Shown: positions 18,014 to 27,584 of the stretch, piece by piece | Layout of the letters: each line of letters starts with the position of its first letter | How positions within the stretch are numbered: the stretch's first letter is position 1 | Origin: Deltaproteobacteria bacterium | GTDB taxonomy: Bacteria; Desulfobacterota; Desulfarculia; Adiutricales; Adiutricaceae | Assembly: GCA_031265205.1 (NCBI GenBank) | Contig: JAISCZ010000088.1 | Span: 1 to 64,000, forward strand | Length of the DNA: 64,000 nucleotides | Direction of reading: 5' to 3' | Program-made: the position numbers and the translations under genes | The notes under the pieces: model-generated | The model's database searches: none | What the model saw: only the letters and a program-made list of their open reading frames with translations | What the model was told of the DNA's origin: nothing

Positions 18014-19582
18014 TCACTCGCTCTTCCCCTGTTCCCGCAGGGCCTTGAGGGTCGTCTCCGCGTCGTCAAAATAAACCCGGCCGTCCCGGAAGATCTGATA
18101 GTTCTCGTGTCCCTTGCCCGCGACCAGAAGCGCGTCCCCGCTCTCCAAGAGCGCGGCCCCCCATTGGATGGCCTCCCCGCGGTCGGGGGCGACGAGGTAG
18201 GTCCCCGCGACGGCCTCCCGGAGCGACGCCGCGCGCCTCAGCCCGGCCTCCTGGAGCCCCTCTTCCGCCTCCGCGATAATGGCCATGGGGTCCTCGGAGC
18301 GGGGATTGTCCGTCGTCAGGACGGCGATCGCGGCCCTGGCGGCGGCCTGGCCCATGAGCGGCCTCTTGCCCCTGTCGCGGTCGCCCCCGCAGCCGAAGAC
18401 GACGACGACTTTCCCCGTCGTCAGCTCCCGGACGGCCTCCACCGCGGAGAGGAGGGCCTCCGGGGAGTGGGCGTAGTCGACGAGGGCCAGAAAGCGCTCC
18501 TCCGTCCCCACGCGCGAGAGCCTTCCCGGGGCCCCGCCCGACGCGGAAAGGCTCCCGGCCACGAGCCCCTGGGGGGCCCTAAGGCTTTCCCCGACGGAGG
18601 CCGCGGCCAAAAGGTTGCTCGCGTTGAATCTCCCCAAAAGGGAGCTTTGGATCCGATAGGCGCCCCGCTTCGTCACGACCTCGAGGTCGATTCCCGCCCG
18701 CGAGAGGCCGACGATTTTCCCCCGGATCTCCCCGGCCGCGAGGCCATAGCCGCGGGCCAAGGGCCCGAGGCTTAAAAGGAGCCTTTGCCCGTAGGGGTCG
18801 TCGGCGTTAACGAGGGCCCGGGGCTCCCCGGGGGGCACGTGGGGGCTTAAGGCCTCCGGCGGGGCCAAATAATCCGTGAAGAGGGTCTCTTTGGCCCTGA
18901 AGTAGTTTTCCAGGTCCCCGTGAAAGTCCAAGTGGTCGCGGGAAAGGTTGGAGAAGAGGGCTAGGGAGAAAAGAGTTTTCCCCAAACGCCCGAGGCTCAA
19001 GGCGTGGCTGGAGACCTCCATGATGGCCGAGCGGGCCCCGTCCTCGCGCATGCGCGCGAGGGTCCGGAAAAGGAGGGGCCCCTCGGGGGTGGTGTTGGCC
19101 CCCACGAGCCTTTCGCCGGGCCAGCGGTAGTTGACGGTCCCCAAAACCCCGGGGTAATAGCCCAGATCCGTAAAAAGGGTCTCCACGAGATAAGAAATCG
19201 TGCTCTTCCCGTTGCTCCCCGTGATCCCCACGAGCAGGAGGCCCTTTTCGGGCTCCCCGTAGATCTGGCGGGAGGCCTCCCCCAAGGATTTGCGAAAGGG
19301 CTCCGGGAGGGCGATCCGGGGCGCCTCCGCGAGCGTGGCGGCGGGGATATGGAGCTTTTGCAGGGCGTTAAAGTCGCTGGGGACGATGAGGCCCGCCGCC
19401 CCTCGCTCCAAGGCGTCCCGGGCGTAGCGGCCCCCCGAGTCCTTGGCGCCGTAGACCGCCGCGAAGAGCCATCCCGGAAGAATGTCCCGGGAGTCCTCGC
19501 TCACGCCGAGGATCTCGGGATCCCGGCCGTCGGGCGTCCAACAGGGGCAGTTTAAGAGGGCCGCGAGGGCCGATATCTTCAC
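18014..19582 (-). CDS. murE: UDP-MurNAc-L-Ala-D-Glu--meso-diaminopimelate ligase MurE
   Basis: A 522-residue Mur ligase that adds the third residue of the peptidoglycan stem. The ATP loop is GITGSNGKSTISYLVETL. The substrate motif TTDNPRSEDP identifies meso-diaminopimelate rather than lysine as substrate, which fits a Gram-negative wall. The N-domain shows VSEDSRDILPGWLFAAVYG and the central domain ANTTPEGPLLFRTLARMREDG is split by normal spacing. The GTG start overlaps the ftsI stop (GTGA). Confidence 0.97.
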   Translation of the reverse strand: MKISALAALLNCPCWTPDGRDPEILGVSEDSRDILPGWLFAAVYGAKDSGGRYARDALERGAAGLIVPSDFNALQKLHIPAATLAEAPRIALPEPFRKSLGEASRQIYGEPEKGLLLVGITGSNGKSTISYLVETLFTDLGYYPGVLGTVNYRWPGERLVGANTTPEGPLLFRTLARMREDGARSAIMEVSSHALSLGRLGKTLFSLALFSNLSRDHLDFHGDLENYFRAKETLFTDYLAPPEALSPHVPPGEPRALVNADDPYGQRLLLSLGPLARGYGLAAGEIRGKIVGLSRAGIDLEVVTKRGAYRIQSSLLGRFNASNLLAAASVGESLRAPQGLVAGSLSASGGAPGRLSRVGTEERFLALVDYAHSPEALLSAVEAVRELTTGKVVVVFGCGGDRDRGKRPLMGQAAARAAIAVLTTDNPRSEDPMAIIAEAEEGLQEAGLRRAASLREAVAGTYLVAPDRGEAIQWGAALLESGDALLVAGKGHENYQIFRDGRVYFDDAETTLKALREQGKSE

Positions 19583-21678
19583 GCGTCTTTACCCCCAAAG
19601 GAGACTAAGGCCTCGCTTCCGGGCCGGGTCAGCGTCCCGGCGGCGGGCTCCTGGGCGATGACGCGCCCGCTCCCCCGACACTCCAAATTCAGGGCCAGGG
19701 GCGAGAGGCGATCCAAGACCTGACGCATGGAAAGCCCCGTCAGATCGGGCATCGCGGCGGGGTCCCCGGGGTCCGCCTCAAGGGGAAGGGCCGCGGCCTC
19801 GCCCAGCTCCTCGCCTCCCCAAGGCGCGTCGGCGGGGGCGATGGGGCCCTGGGCGCCCTTGTCCCCCTTAGGGATGGAGACGCGCAGGTAGTTCGCGTTG
19901 GCGTAATCGGGCAAAACCCCCGGAACCCCGCCCTTGGCGCTGTCGGGCGTGGGCCAGGCGGGCGGGGCCGTCTCGGTTTCGTCCTTGGGGGGAATATCCA
20001 AAAGAGGCAGGGCCTCGCTCATGATCTCCCGAAAGACCGGGGCCGCCACGGAGCCGCCGTAATAGTCCGGCCAGGGCTCGTCCAGGACCACGTACAGGCA
20101 GAGCTCGGGATTATGGTAAGGGGCGAGCCCCACGTAGCTGGCCACGAACTGGAAGTGGGAATATGACCCCTCATCGGCGTCGAATTTTTGCGAAGTACCC
20201 GTTTTAGCGGCTATAGGGTATTCAGGGATGTCTCCTCGCGTACCCGTGCCACCCTTCATGACGGCCATGCGCATCATAGCCAAAACCTGGCGGGCGGTGA
20301 GGCGCGAGACCACCTGCCGGATGATTTCGGGCTCGCGCGACTCGATGACGCGCCCGTCGGCGTCAATCACCCGGGAAACCAGCATGGGCCGCATCAGGTA
20401 TCCGTCGTTACCCAAGGCGGCGACGGCCATCACCAGTTGTAGCGCCGTGACGGACAGGCCCTGGCCAAAGGCGACGTTCGCCGCGTCTAAACGCCTCCAG
20501 TCCTTGGCTGGGCGTAGCCTTCCGGCGCTCTCCCCGGAGGGGTAGGCGAGCCCGGACTTTTCGCCGAAGGAGAAACGGGTGAGATAGTTGTGGAGCTTCT
20601 GGGGCCCGAGCCTTTCGCCGATCTTGGCCGCCCCGATATTGGAGGAGACCTGGACAATCCGGCTCACGGTCAAATCCCCGTAGGACCCGGTGTCGCGGAT
20701 GGGGGTGCCGCCGTCGATTTTATAGAGCCCGTTCTCGCAGAAAAGAACGGTGTCCGGGGCGATGAGGCCCTCTTCCAGCCCCGCGGCCACCGTGAAAACC
20801 TTGAAAGTCGAGCCCGGCTCGAAGGGATCGGTTAAGATCCTGTTGCGCCGGGTTTCCATGGGGACGGCCCCGTAGTCGTTGGGGTCGTAAGTGGGATAGA
20901 CGGCCGAGGCCACGATCTCCCCGGTCCGGGGCCGCACGGCGATGGCCATGCCGCTCTTGGCGTTGCTCGCGACGACCGCGCGGGCGATGGCCTTTTCCGC
21001 GATGAACTGGATGCGCCTGTCGAGGGTCAGCATGACCGAGGCCCCCCGGGGGACCTCCTGGACCTGGGCGGCGCTGTCCATGATGACCCGGCCCTTGTTG
21101 TCGCGGGTAACGCGCACTCTTTTCGCGGGGGCCAGGAGGCTGTCGTTCAAGGCCAGCTCCAGGCCCTCGAGGCCCTGGCCCTCGACCCCCACGAAGCCCA
21201 GGAGATGTGAGGCCAGAGAGCCGTTGGGGTAAACCCGGCGGTAACCCTTCTCGATGGTCACCCCCTCCATGTCGAGGGCGGCGACGGCCGCGCTCTCGCT
21301 CTCCGAGAGGTCACGCTTCACGACCGCGTAGCGGACGGCCTTTTCCAGCTTCTGGGCCAAAGACTCGTAATCCATGTCCAGAACCTGGGAGAGGGCCAGA
21401 AAGATCTCCCCGGGTTTCTTCATGATGGCCCCGTGGACCGACAGGGTGTCGGAGCTCACGGAGGTCGCGAGTTTTTCCAGATGGCTGTCGTAGATGTCCC
21501 CCCGCAGGCTGGGGAGGATTAAAACCGTCTGGGAGTGCTTCTGGCTCATGGACCGCAGCTCGTCGCGCTTGGTCACCTGCAGGTAAAAGGCCTTGCCCGC
21601 GACGCCGCCGAAGGCCAGGACAAAAGCGATCGCCAGACAGTAAAGACGGAGCGTAAGCCGCGGGGCGCGAGATTTCAT
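19579..21678 (-). CDS. ftsI: Septal transpeptidase FtsI (PBP3-type) with C-terminal PASTA domain
   Basis: A 699-residue class B penicillin-binding protein that cross-links septal peptidoglycan with FtsW. An N-terminal membrane anchor (about residues 10-30) precedes the PBP dimerisation domain and the transpeptidase domain, with all three active-site motifs: SxxK in EPGSTFKVFTVAAG, SxN in VQVSSNIGAAKI and KTG in AAKTGTSQKF. The last 65 residues form a PASTA domain (AMPDLTGLSMRQVLDRL, ending SEALVSFGG), as in SpoVD and PBP2x-type proteins; E. coli FtsI has none. A Pro/Ala-rich linker joins the two. AAGGGAG precedes the ATG; the stop overlaps murE. Confidence 0.96.
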   Translation of the reverse strand: MKSRAPRLTLRLYCLAIAFVLAFGGVAGKAFYLQVTKRDELRSMSQKHSQTVLILPSLRGDIYDSHLEKLATSVSSDTLSVHGAIMKKPGEIFLALSQVLDMDYESLAQKLEKAVRYAVVKRDLSESESAAVAALDMEGVTIEKGYRRVYPNGSLASHLLGFVGVEGQGLEGLELALNDSLLAPAKRVRVTRDNKGRVIMDSAAQVQEVPRGASVMLTLDRRIQFIAEKAIARAVVASNAKSGMAIAVRPRTGEIVASAVYPTYDPNDYGAVPMETRRNRILTDPFEPGSTFKVFTVAAGLEEGLIAPDTVLFCENGLYKIDGGTPIRDTGSYGDLTVSRIVQVSSNIGAAKIGERLGPQKLHNYLTRFSFGEKSGLAYPSGESAGRLRPAKDWRRLDAANVAFGQGLSVTALQLVMAVAALGNDGYLMRPMLVSRVIDADGRVIESREPEIIRQVVSRLTARQVLAMMRMAVMKGGTGTRGDIPEYPIAAKTGTSQKFDADEGSYSHFQFVASYVGLAPYHNPELCLYVVLDEPWPDYYGGSVAAPVFREIMSEALPLLDIPPKDETETAPPAWPTPDSAKGGVPGVLPDYANANYLRVSIPKGDKGAQGPIAPADAPWGGEELGEAAALPLEADPGDPAAMPDLTGLSMRQVLDRLSPLALNLECRGSGRVIAQEPAAGTLTRPGSEALVSFGGKDA

Positions 21679-21774
21679 GGCTACTCCCTTGGGGGTAACG
21701 GCGGCGGGCCAAAAGGGGATTAGGGGGGAAGGGGCAAAATGGTTACGAAGGGGGCTTTAAGGGCGGCGCGAAAA

Positions 21775-22293
21775 TCACCGCAGCTCGACGATCTGGCCCT
21801 TGCGCGGGGTTTGGAGATTTAAGGAATCTTTGGCGACGATCTCCAAATCCTCCAGGACCATCAGGCGCTCAATCCTAGCCTTGAGCCGCCCGTTGATCTC
21901 CAAGAGCCGCGCCCTTTCCCGGGTGAGCCGGGAGACGTCGAGGCCCAGTTGGTTGCGGCCCTGGGCGATATGGACGAGGACAAAAAGCCCGAGGGTAAAA
22001 ATGACCGCGCAGAGGGCGAGGAGAGCGACCTGGCCGCGGGAGAAGAAAAGGAGCCGATGACCAGGGGGCGGGGAGAGTTTCTGGGCCTCGAAGCTAAGAT
22101 AGGCCCGGGCCGGCTGCTTATCCGTCTCCGCGCGAGAGCCCTTGGAGGCTTTCCCTTCCGGTCGCCGCGCCGAGGCGGCCAGGCGCTTCCGCCACTTCGG
22201 GATGGCGTCGTCCTTGGCCTGGAGCCGGGGTCCGGGGGCCTTTTTGGCCCGCTTTCCTTTCCCGGGGTCAAAGCGGTAAATCTTGGAGCCCAT
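21775..22293 (-). CDS. ftsL: FtsL-like divisome protein
   Basis: A 172-residue bitopic protein with a basic cytoplasmic tail (1-80), one membrane helix (about 86-108, VALLALCAVIFTLGLFVLV) and a periplasmic coiled coil (RLTRERARLLEINGRLKARI) ending in LNLQTPRKGQIVELR. The order rsmH-ftsL-ftsI and this topology identify FtsL, which forms a complex with FtsB and FtsQ to activate FtsWI. Sequence conservation in this family is low, so the call rests on position and architecture. The cytoplasmic tail is longer than in E. coli. Confidence 0.85.
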   Translation of the reverse strand: MGSKIYRFDPGKGKRAKKAPGPRLQAKDDAIPKWRKRLAASARRPEGKASKGSRAETDKQPARAYLSFEAQKLSPPPGHRLLFFSRGQVALLALCAVIFTLGLFVLVHIAQGRNQLGLDVSRLTRERARLLEINGRLKARIERLMVLEDLEIVAKDSLNLQTPRKGQIVELR

Positions 22294-22302
22294 CGCCTCC
22301 CC

Positions 22303-23352
22303 CTACAGCCGCGTGGCGACCCGCAGCTTGGCGGAGCGGGCCCGGTGGTTCATGAAGATCTCGCTCTCCTGGGGACGGATGGGTTTTTTCAAAATAGCCT
22401 TCCAGCGGGACTCCTCGTATTTGGGCCGAGCGCGGAAGAGGTTTTTGACCAGGCGATCCTCCAGGGAATGGAAAGAAATGACCGCGAGGCGGCCCTGGGG
22501 CTTCAAGAGGCCGTAGGCCTCGTCCAGGAAACGCTCCAGGGACGAAAGCTCGCCGTTTACGGCGATCCGCAGGGCCTGGAAAACGCGGGTGGCGGGGTGG
22601 ATGAACTCTTTGCCGTCCCTCTTGGAGGACAGCCGCGCGATGACGGCGGCCAGCTCCCCGGTCGTCCGGAAGGGCGTCTCGGCGCGGGCCCGCGCGATTT
22701 CCCGGGCGATGGCCCGGGAACGGCGGTCCTCCCCGTAGGCGAAGATCAGATCCGCGAGCTTTTTTTCGCTTAAGGAATTGACGAGCTTGGCGGCCGTCGT
22801 GGCGGTCTTGGGGCTAAGGCGCATGTCCAAAGGGCCGTCGCTCGCGATGGAAAAGCCTCGGTTGGGGGCCGCGAGCTGGCGGCTGTTGATTCCTAAATCC
22901 AAGAGTATTCCGTCGGCCGGCCCCAGGCCCTCCTCCTTTAAGACGCGCCGCAGGTCCGCGAAATTCGCCTCCAGGGCGATAAGGCGTCTCTCGCCCGCGC
23001 CCCAATGCTTGGCGAAGGCGACGCACTCGGGATCCGCGTCGAGGGCCAAAAGCTTCCCCTGGGGGCCCAGGCGTCCCAGGATGGCCCTGGCGTGGCCGCC
23101 GCCGCCCACGGTGCCGTCGACGTAGAAACCCTCGGGCTTAACGTTTAAGGCCGCCACGCTTTCGTCCAGCATGACCGGACAGTGCCCGAAGGCCTCGGCG
23201 AAGGAGACTTCAGGCGGGAGCGCCTCCCAGGAGGGGCCCTCCCCGGAGGCCGGAAAAGGGGCGCCGGCCTCGCCGCCGCGGCCCTGGGGCTCGTCGGGGA
23301 AATAGGCGAGGGAGGCGAATTCGGGAATTTTGGATTCTTTGTTTTTTACCAT
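22303..23352 (-). CDS. rsmH: 16S rRNA (cytosine-1402 N4) methyltransferase RsmH (MraW)
   Basis: A 349-residue SAM-dependent methyltransferase that modifies C1402 of 16S rRNA. The SAM loop is YVDGTVGGGGHARAIL; other family segments are GILLDLGINSRQLAAPNRGF, DGPLDMRL, IHPATRVFQALRIAVNGEL and VISFHSLEDRLVKN. I start at MVKNKES (23352), which overlaps the mraZ stop by seven bases. About 50 residues precede the usual HCPVMLDE start of the family, an acidic/Pro-rich extension; the first conserved block is GHCPVMLDESVAAL. Confidence 0.95.
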   Translation of the reverse strand: MVKNKESKIPEFASLAYFPDEPQGRGGEAGAPFPASGEGPSWEALPPEVSFAEAFGHCPVMLDESVAALNVKPEGFYVDGTVGGGGHARAILGRLGPQGKLLALDADPECVAFAKHWGAGERRLIALEANFADLRRVLKEEGLGPADGILLDLGINSRQLAAPNRGFSIASDGPLDMRLSPKTATTAAKLVNSLSEKKLADLIFAYGEDRRSRAIAREIARARAETPFRTTGELAAVIARLSSKRDGKEFIHPATRVFQALRIAVNGELSSLERFLDEAYGLLKPQGRLAVISFHSLEDRLVKNLFRARPKYEESRWKAILKKPIRPQESEIFMNHRARSAKLRVATRL

Positions 23353-23852
23353 GACGGGAACCTCGGGACCCCCCGTTCCTCTTCCCGGGCGAGATTTAAA
23401 AAGCTCTGGGGATCGGAGGCGGCGGCCTCGGCCCGTTTCTTCTCGTACGCGACAAAAGCGCCGCGCTCCCAAATTTCGATTTTGTCGCCGCAGCCCGCGA
23501 CGACCGCCTCTTTTTCCAGCTTAATCCACTCGCGGTGGGTGGCGGGCAGGAGAATTCGCCCCGCCTTGTCGGGAGTCAGCGTCGCGATTTTGGAAAAAAA
23601 GACCCGCTTGAAGTCCATAAAATCCAAAGTCGAGCGGAAGCGCTCCTCCTGGTTCCATTCCGCGAGCACCTTGACCCATTTTTCATAGGTATAGAGGCTG
23701 AGGAAGGAGGTTCCCGGCAGATAGCTCAGATAGAGTTCCGGCGAACAGCTCAGTTGGATGACGGCGCGGGTCGGCCCGGGGAGCGTAAGCCTCCCCTTCT
23801 CGTCCAGCGAGTGGTAATCCGTGCCTCCAAAAAAGAGTTTCGCGCCTTCCAT
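23346..23852 (-). CDS. mraZ: Transcriptional regulator MraZ
   Basis: A 168-residue protein with two AbrB/SpoVT-type swapped-hairpin domains: YHSLDEKGRLTLPG near residue 14 and LTPDKAGRILLPATHREW near residue 93. MraZ forms a ring-shaped oligomer that binds repeated TGGG boxes ahead of its own gene and represses the dcw operon. It is the first gene of the operon here. TAGGA lies five bases before the ATG. The C-terminal 25 residues are charged and beyond the usual length. Confidence 0.95.
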   Translation of the reverse strand: MEGAKLFFGGTDYHSLDEKGRLTLPGPTRAVIQLSCSPELYLSYLPGTSFLSLYTYEKWVKVLAEWNQEERFRSTLDFMDFKRVFFSKIATLTPDKAGRILLPATHREWIKLEKEAVVAGCGDKIEIWERGAFVAYEKKRAEAAASDPQSFLNLAREEERGVPRFPSW

Positions 23853-23945
23853 CAGATCCTACGGTAGCCTCAGGGTCCCTCGGCATAAGGGATTTTTTTA
23901 GCCGAAAATGTTAAAACGCTCTAGGCGACTAGATAATCGCCCCTT

Positions 23946-23990
23946 TTTATAAGCGTAGCCAAGGTTAACCCACAATTCTCCACATGTCAA
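23946..23990 (-). promoter_or_regulatory. dcw operon promoter with MraZ-box-like repeats
   Basis: On the minus strand, TTGACA (23985-23990) is followed by TGGAG (23978-23982), then TGGG ten bases later (within 23969-23973), and TTGG eleven bases on (23959-23962). Ten-base spacing of TGGG-type boxes is the known MraZ operator pattern. A TATAAA (23946-23951) lies 18 bases after TTGTGG and is the best -10; TAACCT 17 bases after TTGACA is the other possibility. Either way, the boxes overlap the promoter, which suggests autorepression. Confidence 0.55.
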
Positions 23991-23993
23991 TGA

Positions 23994-26142
23994 AATTTGG
24001 TCCAAATTGAAAAAATTTGTGGGCGAGCGTCTTTTGGAGGCGCGCTTTTCAGGCGAAACTCTCGCCACATCTCCGCGAAGCGGAAAATGGCGGACTCCAT
24101 ATATGGGAAAAAAGAGGCGCGCGCCCGGGGGAAAAAAATATTTCGCCCTCCCCTCCCGGGGAGGCCTGTCTCCGCCCGGAAGCGCCCCCTCCCGCGGGCC
24201 TCGCGCCTGGATCTCGCGGAAACGCCGCCCACCGCCGCGGCCTCCGCGGCGCGCCGCGTCTCATGTGACCATTTAACGTGAGGAGCTTTTGAATCGTTTA
24301 GCGCGAGGAGCGTCGCCAGCGAGGCCCAGGACAGGCGCTGGGGCCTCGCGCGGGCCCTTTCCCGCGCCAGCTCGCCCGCGCGCCCCTGAGGTGGCTGGAG
24401 GGGCTCGCGGGCCGCGGCCCCGCGAGCGAGCCCCTCCCCTCTCGCTTGGAGCTTCCCCCCGCCGCCGACCTTTCGCCGCGAGGCGCGCCCAAGGCCCGGA
24501 AAGGACAGCCCCAAGCCGATTCCTTTCCATGGCGGGGGGACCCCAAGCCGGGGCGAGACGGGCTCTCTCAGGGAGTCGAGACGCGCCTTGGGGCTTTGTA
24601 AACTCCCCCCTCTGAGCGGCGGGCGCCCCGCGGAAAGCTTTAAGCGCGCGTCGCGCTCGGCGGGGAGGGCCGAGGCGGGACTAAAGGCGCGGTCGCGCGG
24701 AACGCGCTAGATCTCTCGCGCGGCCGTGGGCGGGATTGTCAAGCCGCGGGCGTCACTGGCGCCGCGCGGGGCGCCCGTCTCTGGCGGGAAAAAGCGCAAA
24801 GCCCTTAGGGGGAGACGTTGGCGTGGCGGCGTGGGCGTGGCCGTGGCGACGCGAGACGCCGCCGTGGCGTAATATGGCGTGAATTTTGTCAATAAGGCGT
24901 TGGCGTGAAAGACGCTCTCGCTCTCAAAGGCGAAAGCGGCGCGCTCAAGAGACGATAAGCCTTTTTAAAGTTTGAGGCGACGCTCGCGACGCTCTCTCCC
25001 TGTCGGGCGGGCGTAGGGGAAGCCCCCGGGCCAGGCGGGGAAACGCCTGGGGGAGACTGTTATCCGTTCCGGACCGCCCCCCGTGGTCGAGGACTGGCGG
25101 GAAGCTCGCCTAACCCTAACGGCTGGGAGAAAAGAGAAAATATATCCGTTCGCGGGAAGGAAGAGCCTTAGGCCCCAAAAGTATGGGCGGATCGCCACGA
25201 TGGCCCCACTGGGCCTATCGCTGGCGAGAGCCAGCTCCGCGCGCGGACGCGCTCCCCGGCGGCAATCCCGGCGAAGGCGCGCGGGGTTCCTCGGAGGCTC
25301 GCGCGTTTCTGGCCCTTCGCGAGGCGCCGAAGGACGCCGGGCGAGGGCTTTAAGCGCGGTCGCGCCGCCCCAGGCGGCGCTATCCAGCGCCAGGGCCGCG
25401 CGGAACGCGCGGCGGGCTCGCGAGGGGGCCATGGGCGGAATTATTCAGCCCAACCCATTGGCGCCGCGACGGGCGTTCGCCGCCTCTAGGAGAGCGCGCG
25501 AAGCGCTCGCGCGAGTGGTCGTGGTGGCGTAGGTATTGAAAGTAGTGATATAAAACGATGGCGTAGTTAAAGTAGCGCGATTTGACAACTATAGAGCCTT
25601 GGAGTAGGACGCCTTCTCGCGCTCGAACTCAAAATGAGCCATTTCATGACGCGGCTTAAATTAACGCGAGCGCGAGGCTTCTTGAGGTCCCGTAACGGAT
25701 TCGGGTTCGGTTAACGCTATTATACGCGAGACGGCGCGGCAAAAAATATGGACATCGACTTTTTAATGATTTTGGCGCTGTGGGCGCTGTGGATGACGCT
25801 CTCTCCGCGCCGGGCGAGTCGGGCGGACGAAGGGGACTCCTCTGGGAACGGCGGGGAAGCGCCTGGGACCGCGGGGAAAGCCCCTGGGACCGGCGGTCGC
25901 CGTGAGGTTAGTAAGGATGGCTACTTTAAACGAATTTTAGAAATAAACTTATACGGCGCGTTGGAGCTTCTTGGAATCGCTCTCTCTCTCATCAAGGGCG
26001 CCACGGGATTTCAGACACCGGTTAATGCCGGACAAACGGCTTATTTATGCCATTCTTCGGCGTCGGCGCTTGCGCAACCGAATGCATTATGGTATATTTT
26101 CTTTGATCGTTCTTAGACGTTTTTCTAAGCGACCAGGGAAAT
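23994..26142. other. GC-rich gap between the dcw promoter and the prophage integrase
   Basis: About 2.1 kb with no convincing gene. Up to about 25.5 kb the composition matches the host; frames there are overlapping and low in complexity. GGCGTGG-type repeats occur at 24820-24920. A frame at 25748-26116 (122 codons) starts with a possible membrane helix but has no Shine-Dalgarno sequence and no family I know. The left prophage junction must lie within this gap or just beside the integrase; without the right end it cannot be placed. I see no tRNA to serve as attachment site. Confidence 0.55.
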
Positions 26143-27267
26143 ATGGCAAAAACATTCAAAACAAAGTATCCGGGCGTTTACTACCGGCTATCCTCCATCA
26201 AAAAGCATGAGGGGAAGCCAGAACGCGTTTTTTATATCGTTTACCAAAACGAAAACGGAAAGCAAATTTGGGAAAAAGTTGGCGTCTCTTCTATTGATTT
26301 CTCCGGTATTAACGCCAACCAAATTAGAACCGATAGGATGCGCGCGGTCCAGGCGAAAAAAAACGGAGAAGAAATCGCCCCTAAAATTCTAACTTTTAAA
26401 GATATCGCTCAAGAGGCGGAAGAAAGACATTTTTACAAATTAGCGCATTTTAGCGACTTTCTTGCGTATCGTAAAAAATACTTCGCGATATTTGACGATA
26501 AAACGCTTTCCGAAATTAACCCTAAAGATATTGAATCTTTGCGGAACAAGCTTCAAGGCGAGGGGAAATGCCCTGGGACTATTATCAATATTTTAAATTA
26601 CTTAAAAGTTATTTTTAACTTAGCTATAAAATGGGATATGTTTCAAGGCGTAAATCCGGTTGTAAAAGTTTCGATCCCGAGAGTGGACGACAAACGGTCA
26701 CGTTATCTTTCTAAGGAAGAAGCCCAAGCTCTTTTGGAAGACCTCAAAAAAAGGTCGCCATATGTCTACGGCCTGGCCATTATTAGCCTCTTTACAGGCA
26801 TGAGACTTAGCGAGACGATTAATCTTAGAGGAGAACATATCAATTTAGAGAACAAAACCATTAAAATCGTAGACACTAAAACTAAAAATAATCGGGTCGT
26901 CTATATTGGCGGCCCTCTCTTGGATTATTTGCGTAATATCCCCATAAAAACTGGGAAGCTTCTTTTAGACCCCCCAAAATGGGCGCATATTAGACAAACC
27001 GCGTCAAAGAATTTTAAAGCGTCAGTCGATCATCTTGGCCTTAACGACGGCATAACCGATCGTCGGGATAAGGTCGTTTTTCACACCTTGCGACATACCT
27101 TCGCCTCCTGGCTGGCAAGCCAGGGCCAAAGCCTCTACACCATCGGGACGCTCCTTGGGCACTCAAGCCCGGAGATGACCAAAAGGTACGCCCACTTACT
27201 GCCGGAAGCAAAGAAGGCGGCGATTGAGTCAATCGACGCCTTCTTTGGGACTCCGCCAGAAAAATAA
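26143..27267 (+). CDS. int: Tyrosine-recombinase integrase
   Basis: A 374-residue phage integrase that joins prophage and host DNA at att sites. The catalytic set is complete: R221 (in FTGMRLSETI), H314-x-x-R317 (FHTLRHTFASWLA), H340 (LLGHSSPEM) and nucleophile Y349 (TKRYAHLL). An N-terminal DNA-arm region (1-80) and a core-binding domain (85-180) precede it. AGGGAAAT precedes the ATG. The gene is richer in A/T than the host genes on its left. It converges with the excisionase-like gene, with 23 bases between the two. Confidence 0.95.
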   Translation: MAKTFKTKYPGVYYRLSSIKKHEGKPERVFYIVYQNENGKQIWEKVGVSSIDFSGINANQIRTDRMRAVQAKKNGEEIAPKILTFKDIAQEAEERHFYKLAHFSDFLAYRKKYFAIFDDKTLSEINPKDIESLRNKLQGEGKCPGTIINILNYLKVIFNLAIKWDMFQGVNPVVKVSIPRVDDKRSRYLSKEEAQALLEDLKKRSPYVYGLAIISLFTGMRLSETINLRGEHINLENKTIKIVDTKTKNNRVVYIGGPLLDYLRNIPIKTGKLLLDPPKWAHIRQTASKNFKASVDHLGLNDGITDRRDKVVFHTLRHTFASWLASQGQSLYTIGTLLGHSSPEMTKRYAHLLPEAKKAAIESIDAFFGTPPEK

Positions 27268-27290
27268 AGCCGGGCTCTGACCAGCATTAT

Positions 27291-27584
27291 CTACTGCCGG
27301 CGTTGCCTGGTTTTCATGCGGAACTTTTCGATATATTCTTCGATATCTTTTCGGCTGTAGAGAATTTTCTTCATCACCTTGCAATAAGGCGGCCCAATAC
27401 GATACCCCCGCCATCTGCAAAGAGTGCTCGCGCGAAGACCGTACTGCGACTCAACCTGAGTGGGCGACAAATAGCCTTTCTCTTCCACGGGCTCAGGCGC
27501 GGGCAAAACGTCCCTTAAAAAAGTGGTGACCTCTTCCCGGACTATCGCGCGGACGTGGGAGTCCAAATCATCCTTTAAAGCCAT
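27291..27584 (-). CDS. Excisionase/MerR-like helix-turn-helix protein
   Basis: A 97-residue protein. The N-terminal half is acidic; the C-terminal half has a winged-helix DNA-binding motif of the excisionase/AlpA type (YLSPTQVESQYGLRASTLCR, then GPPYCKVMKKILYSRKDIEE YIE). Start at MALKDDLD, sharing one base with the upstream stop (TAATG) and preceded by GGAGAAGG. As the last gene of the early operon, next to int, it is likely a recombination directionality factor or regulator of integration; the sequence alone does not separate the two. Confidence 0.75.
   Translation of the reverse strand: MALKDDLDSHVRAIVREEVTTFLRDVLPAPEPVEEKGYLSPTQVESQYGLRASTLCRWRGYRIGPPYCKVMKKILYSRKDIEEYIEKFRMKTRQRRQ

Noticed and set aside
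25748-26116. 122-codon frame before the integrase with a possible N-terminal membrane helix
   Set aside because: No ribosome-binding site, Gly/Ala-rich repeat in the middle and no recognised family; could be real but unsupported.
23994-26142. tRNA or other attachment-site gene next to the integrase
   Set aside because: No cloverleaf or T-loop consensus was found by eye, and the right prophage end is outside the window, so no att core can be defined.
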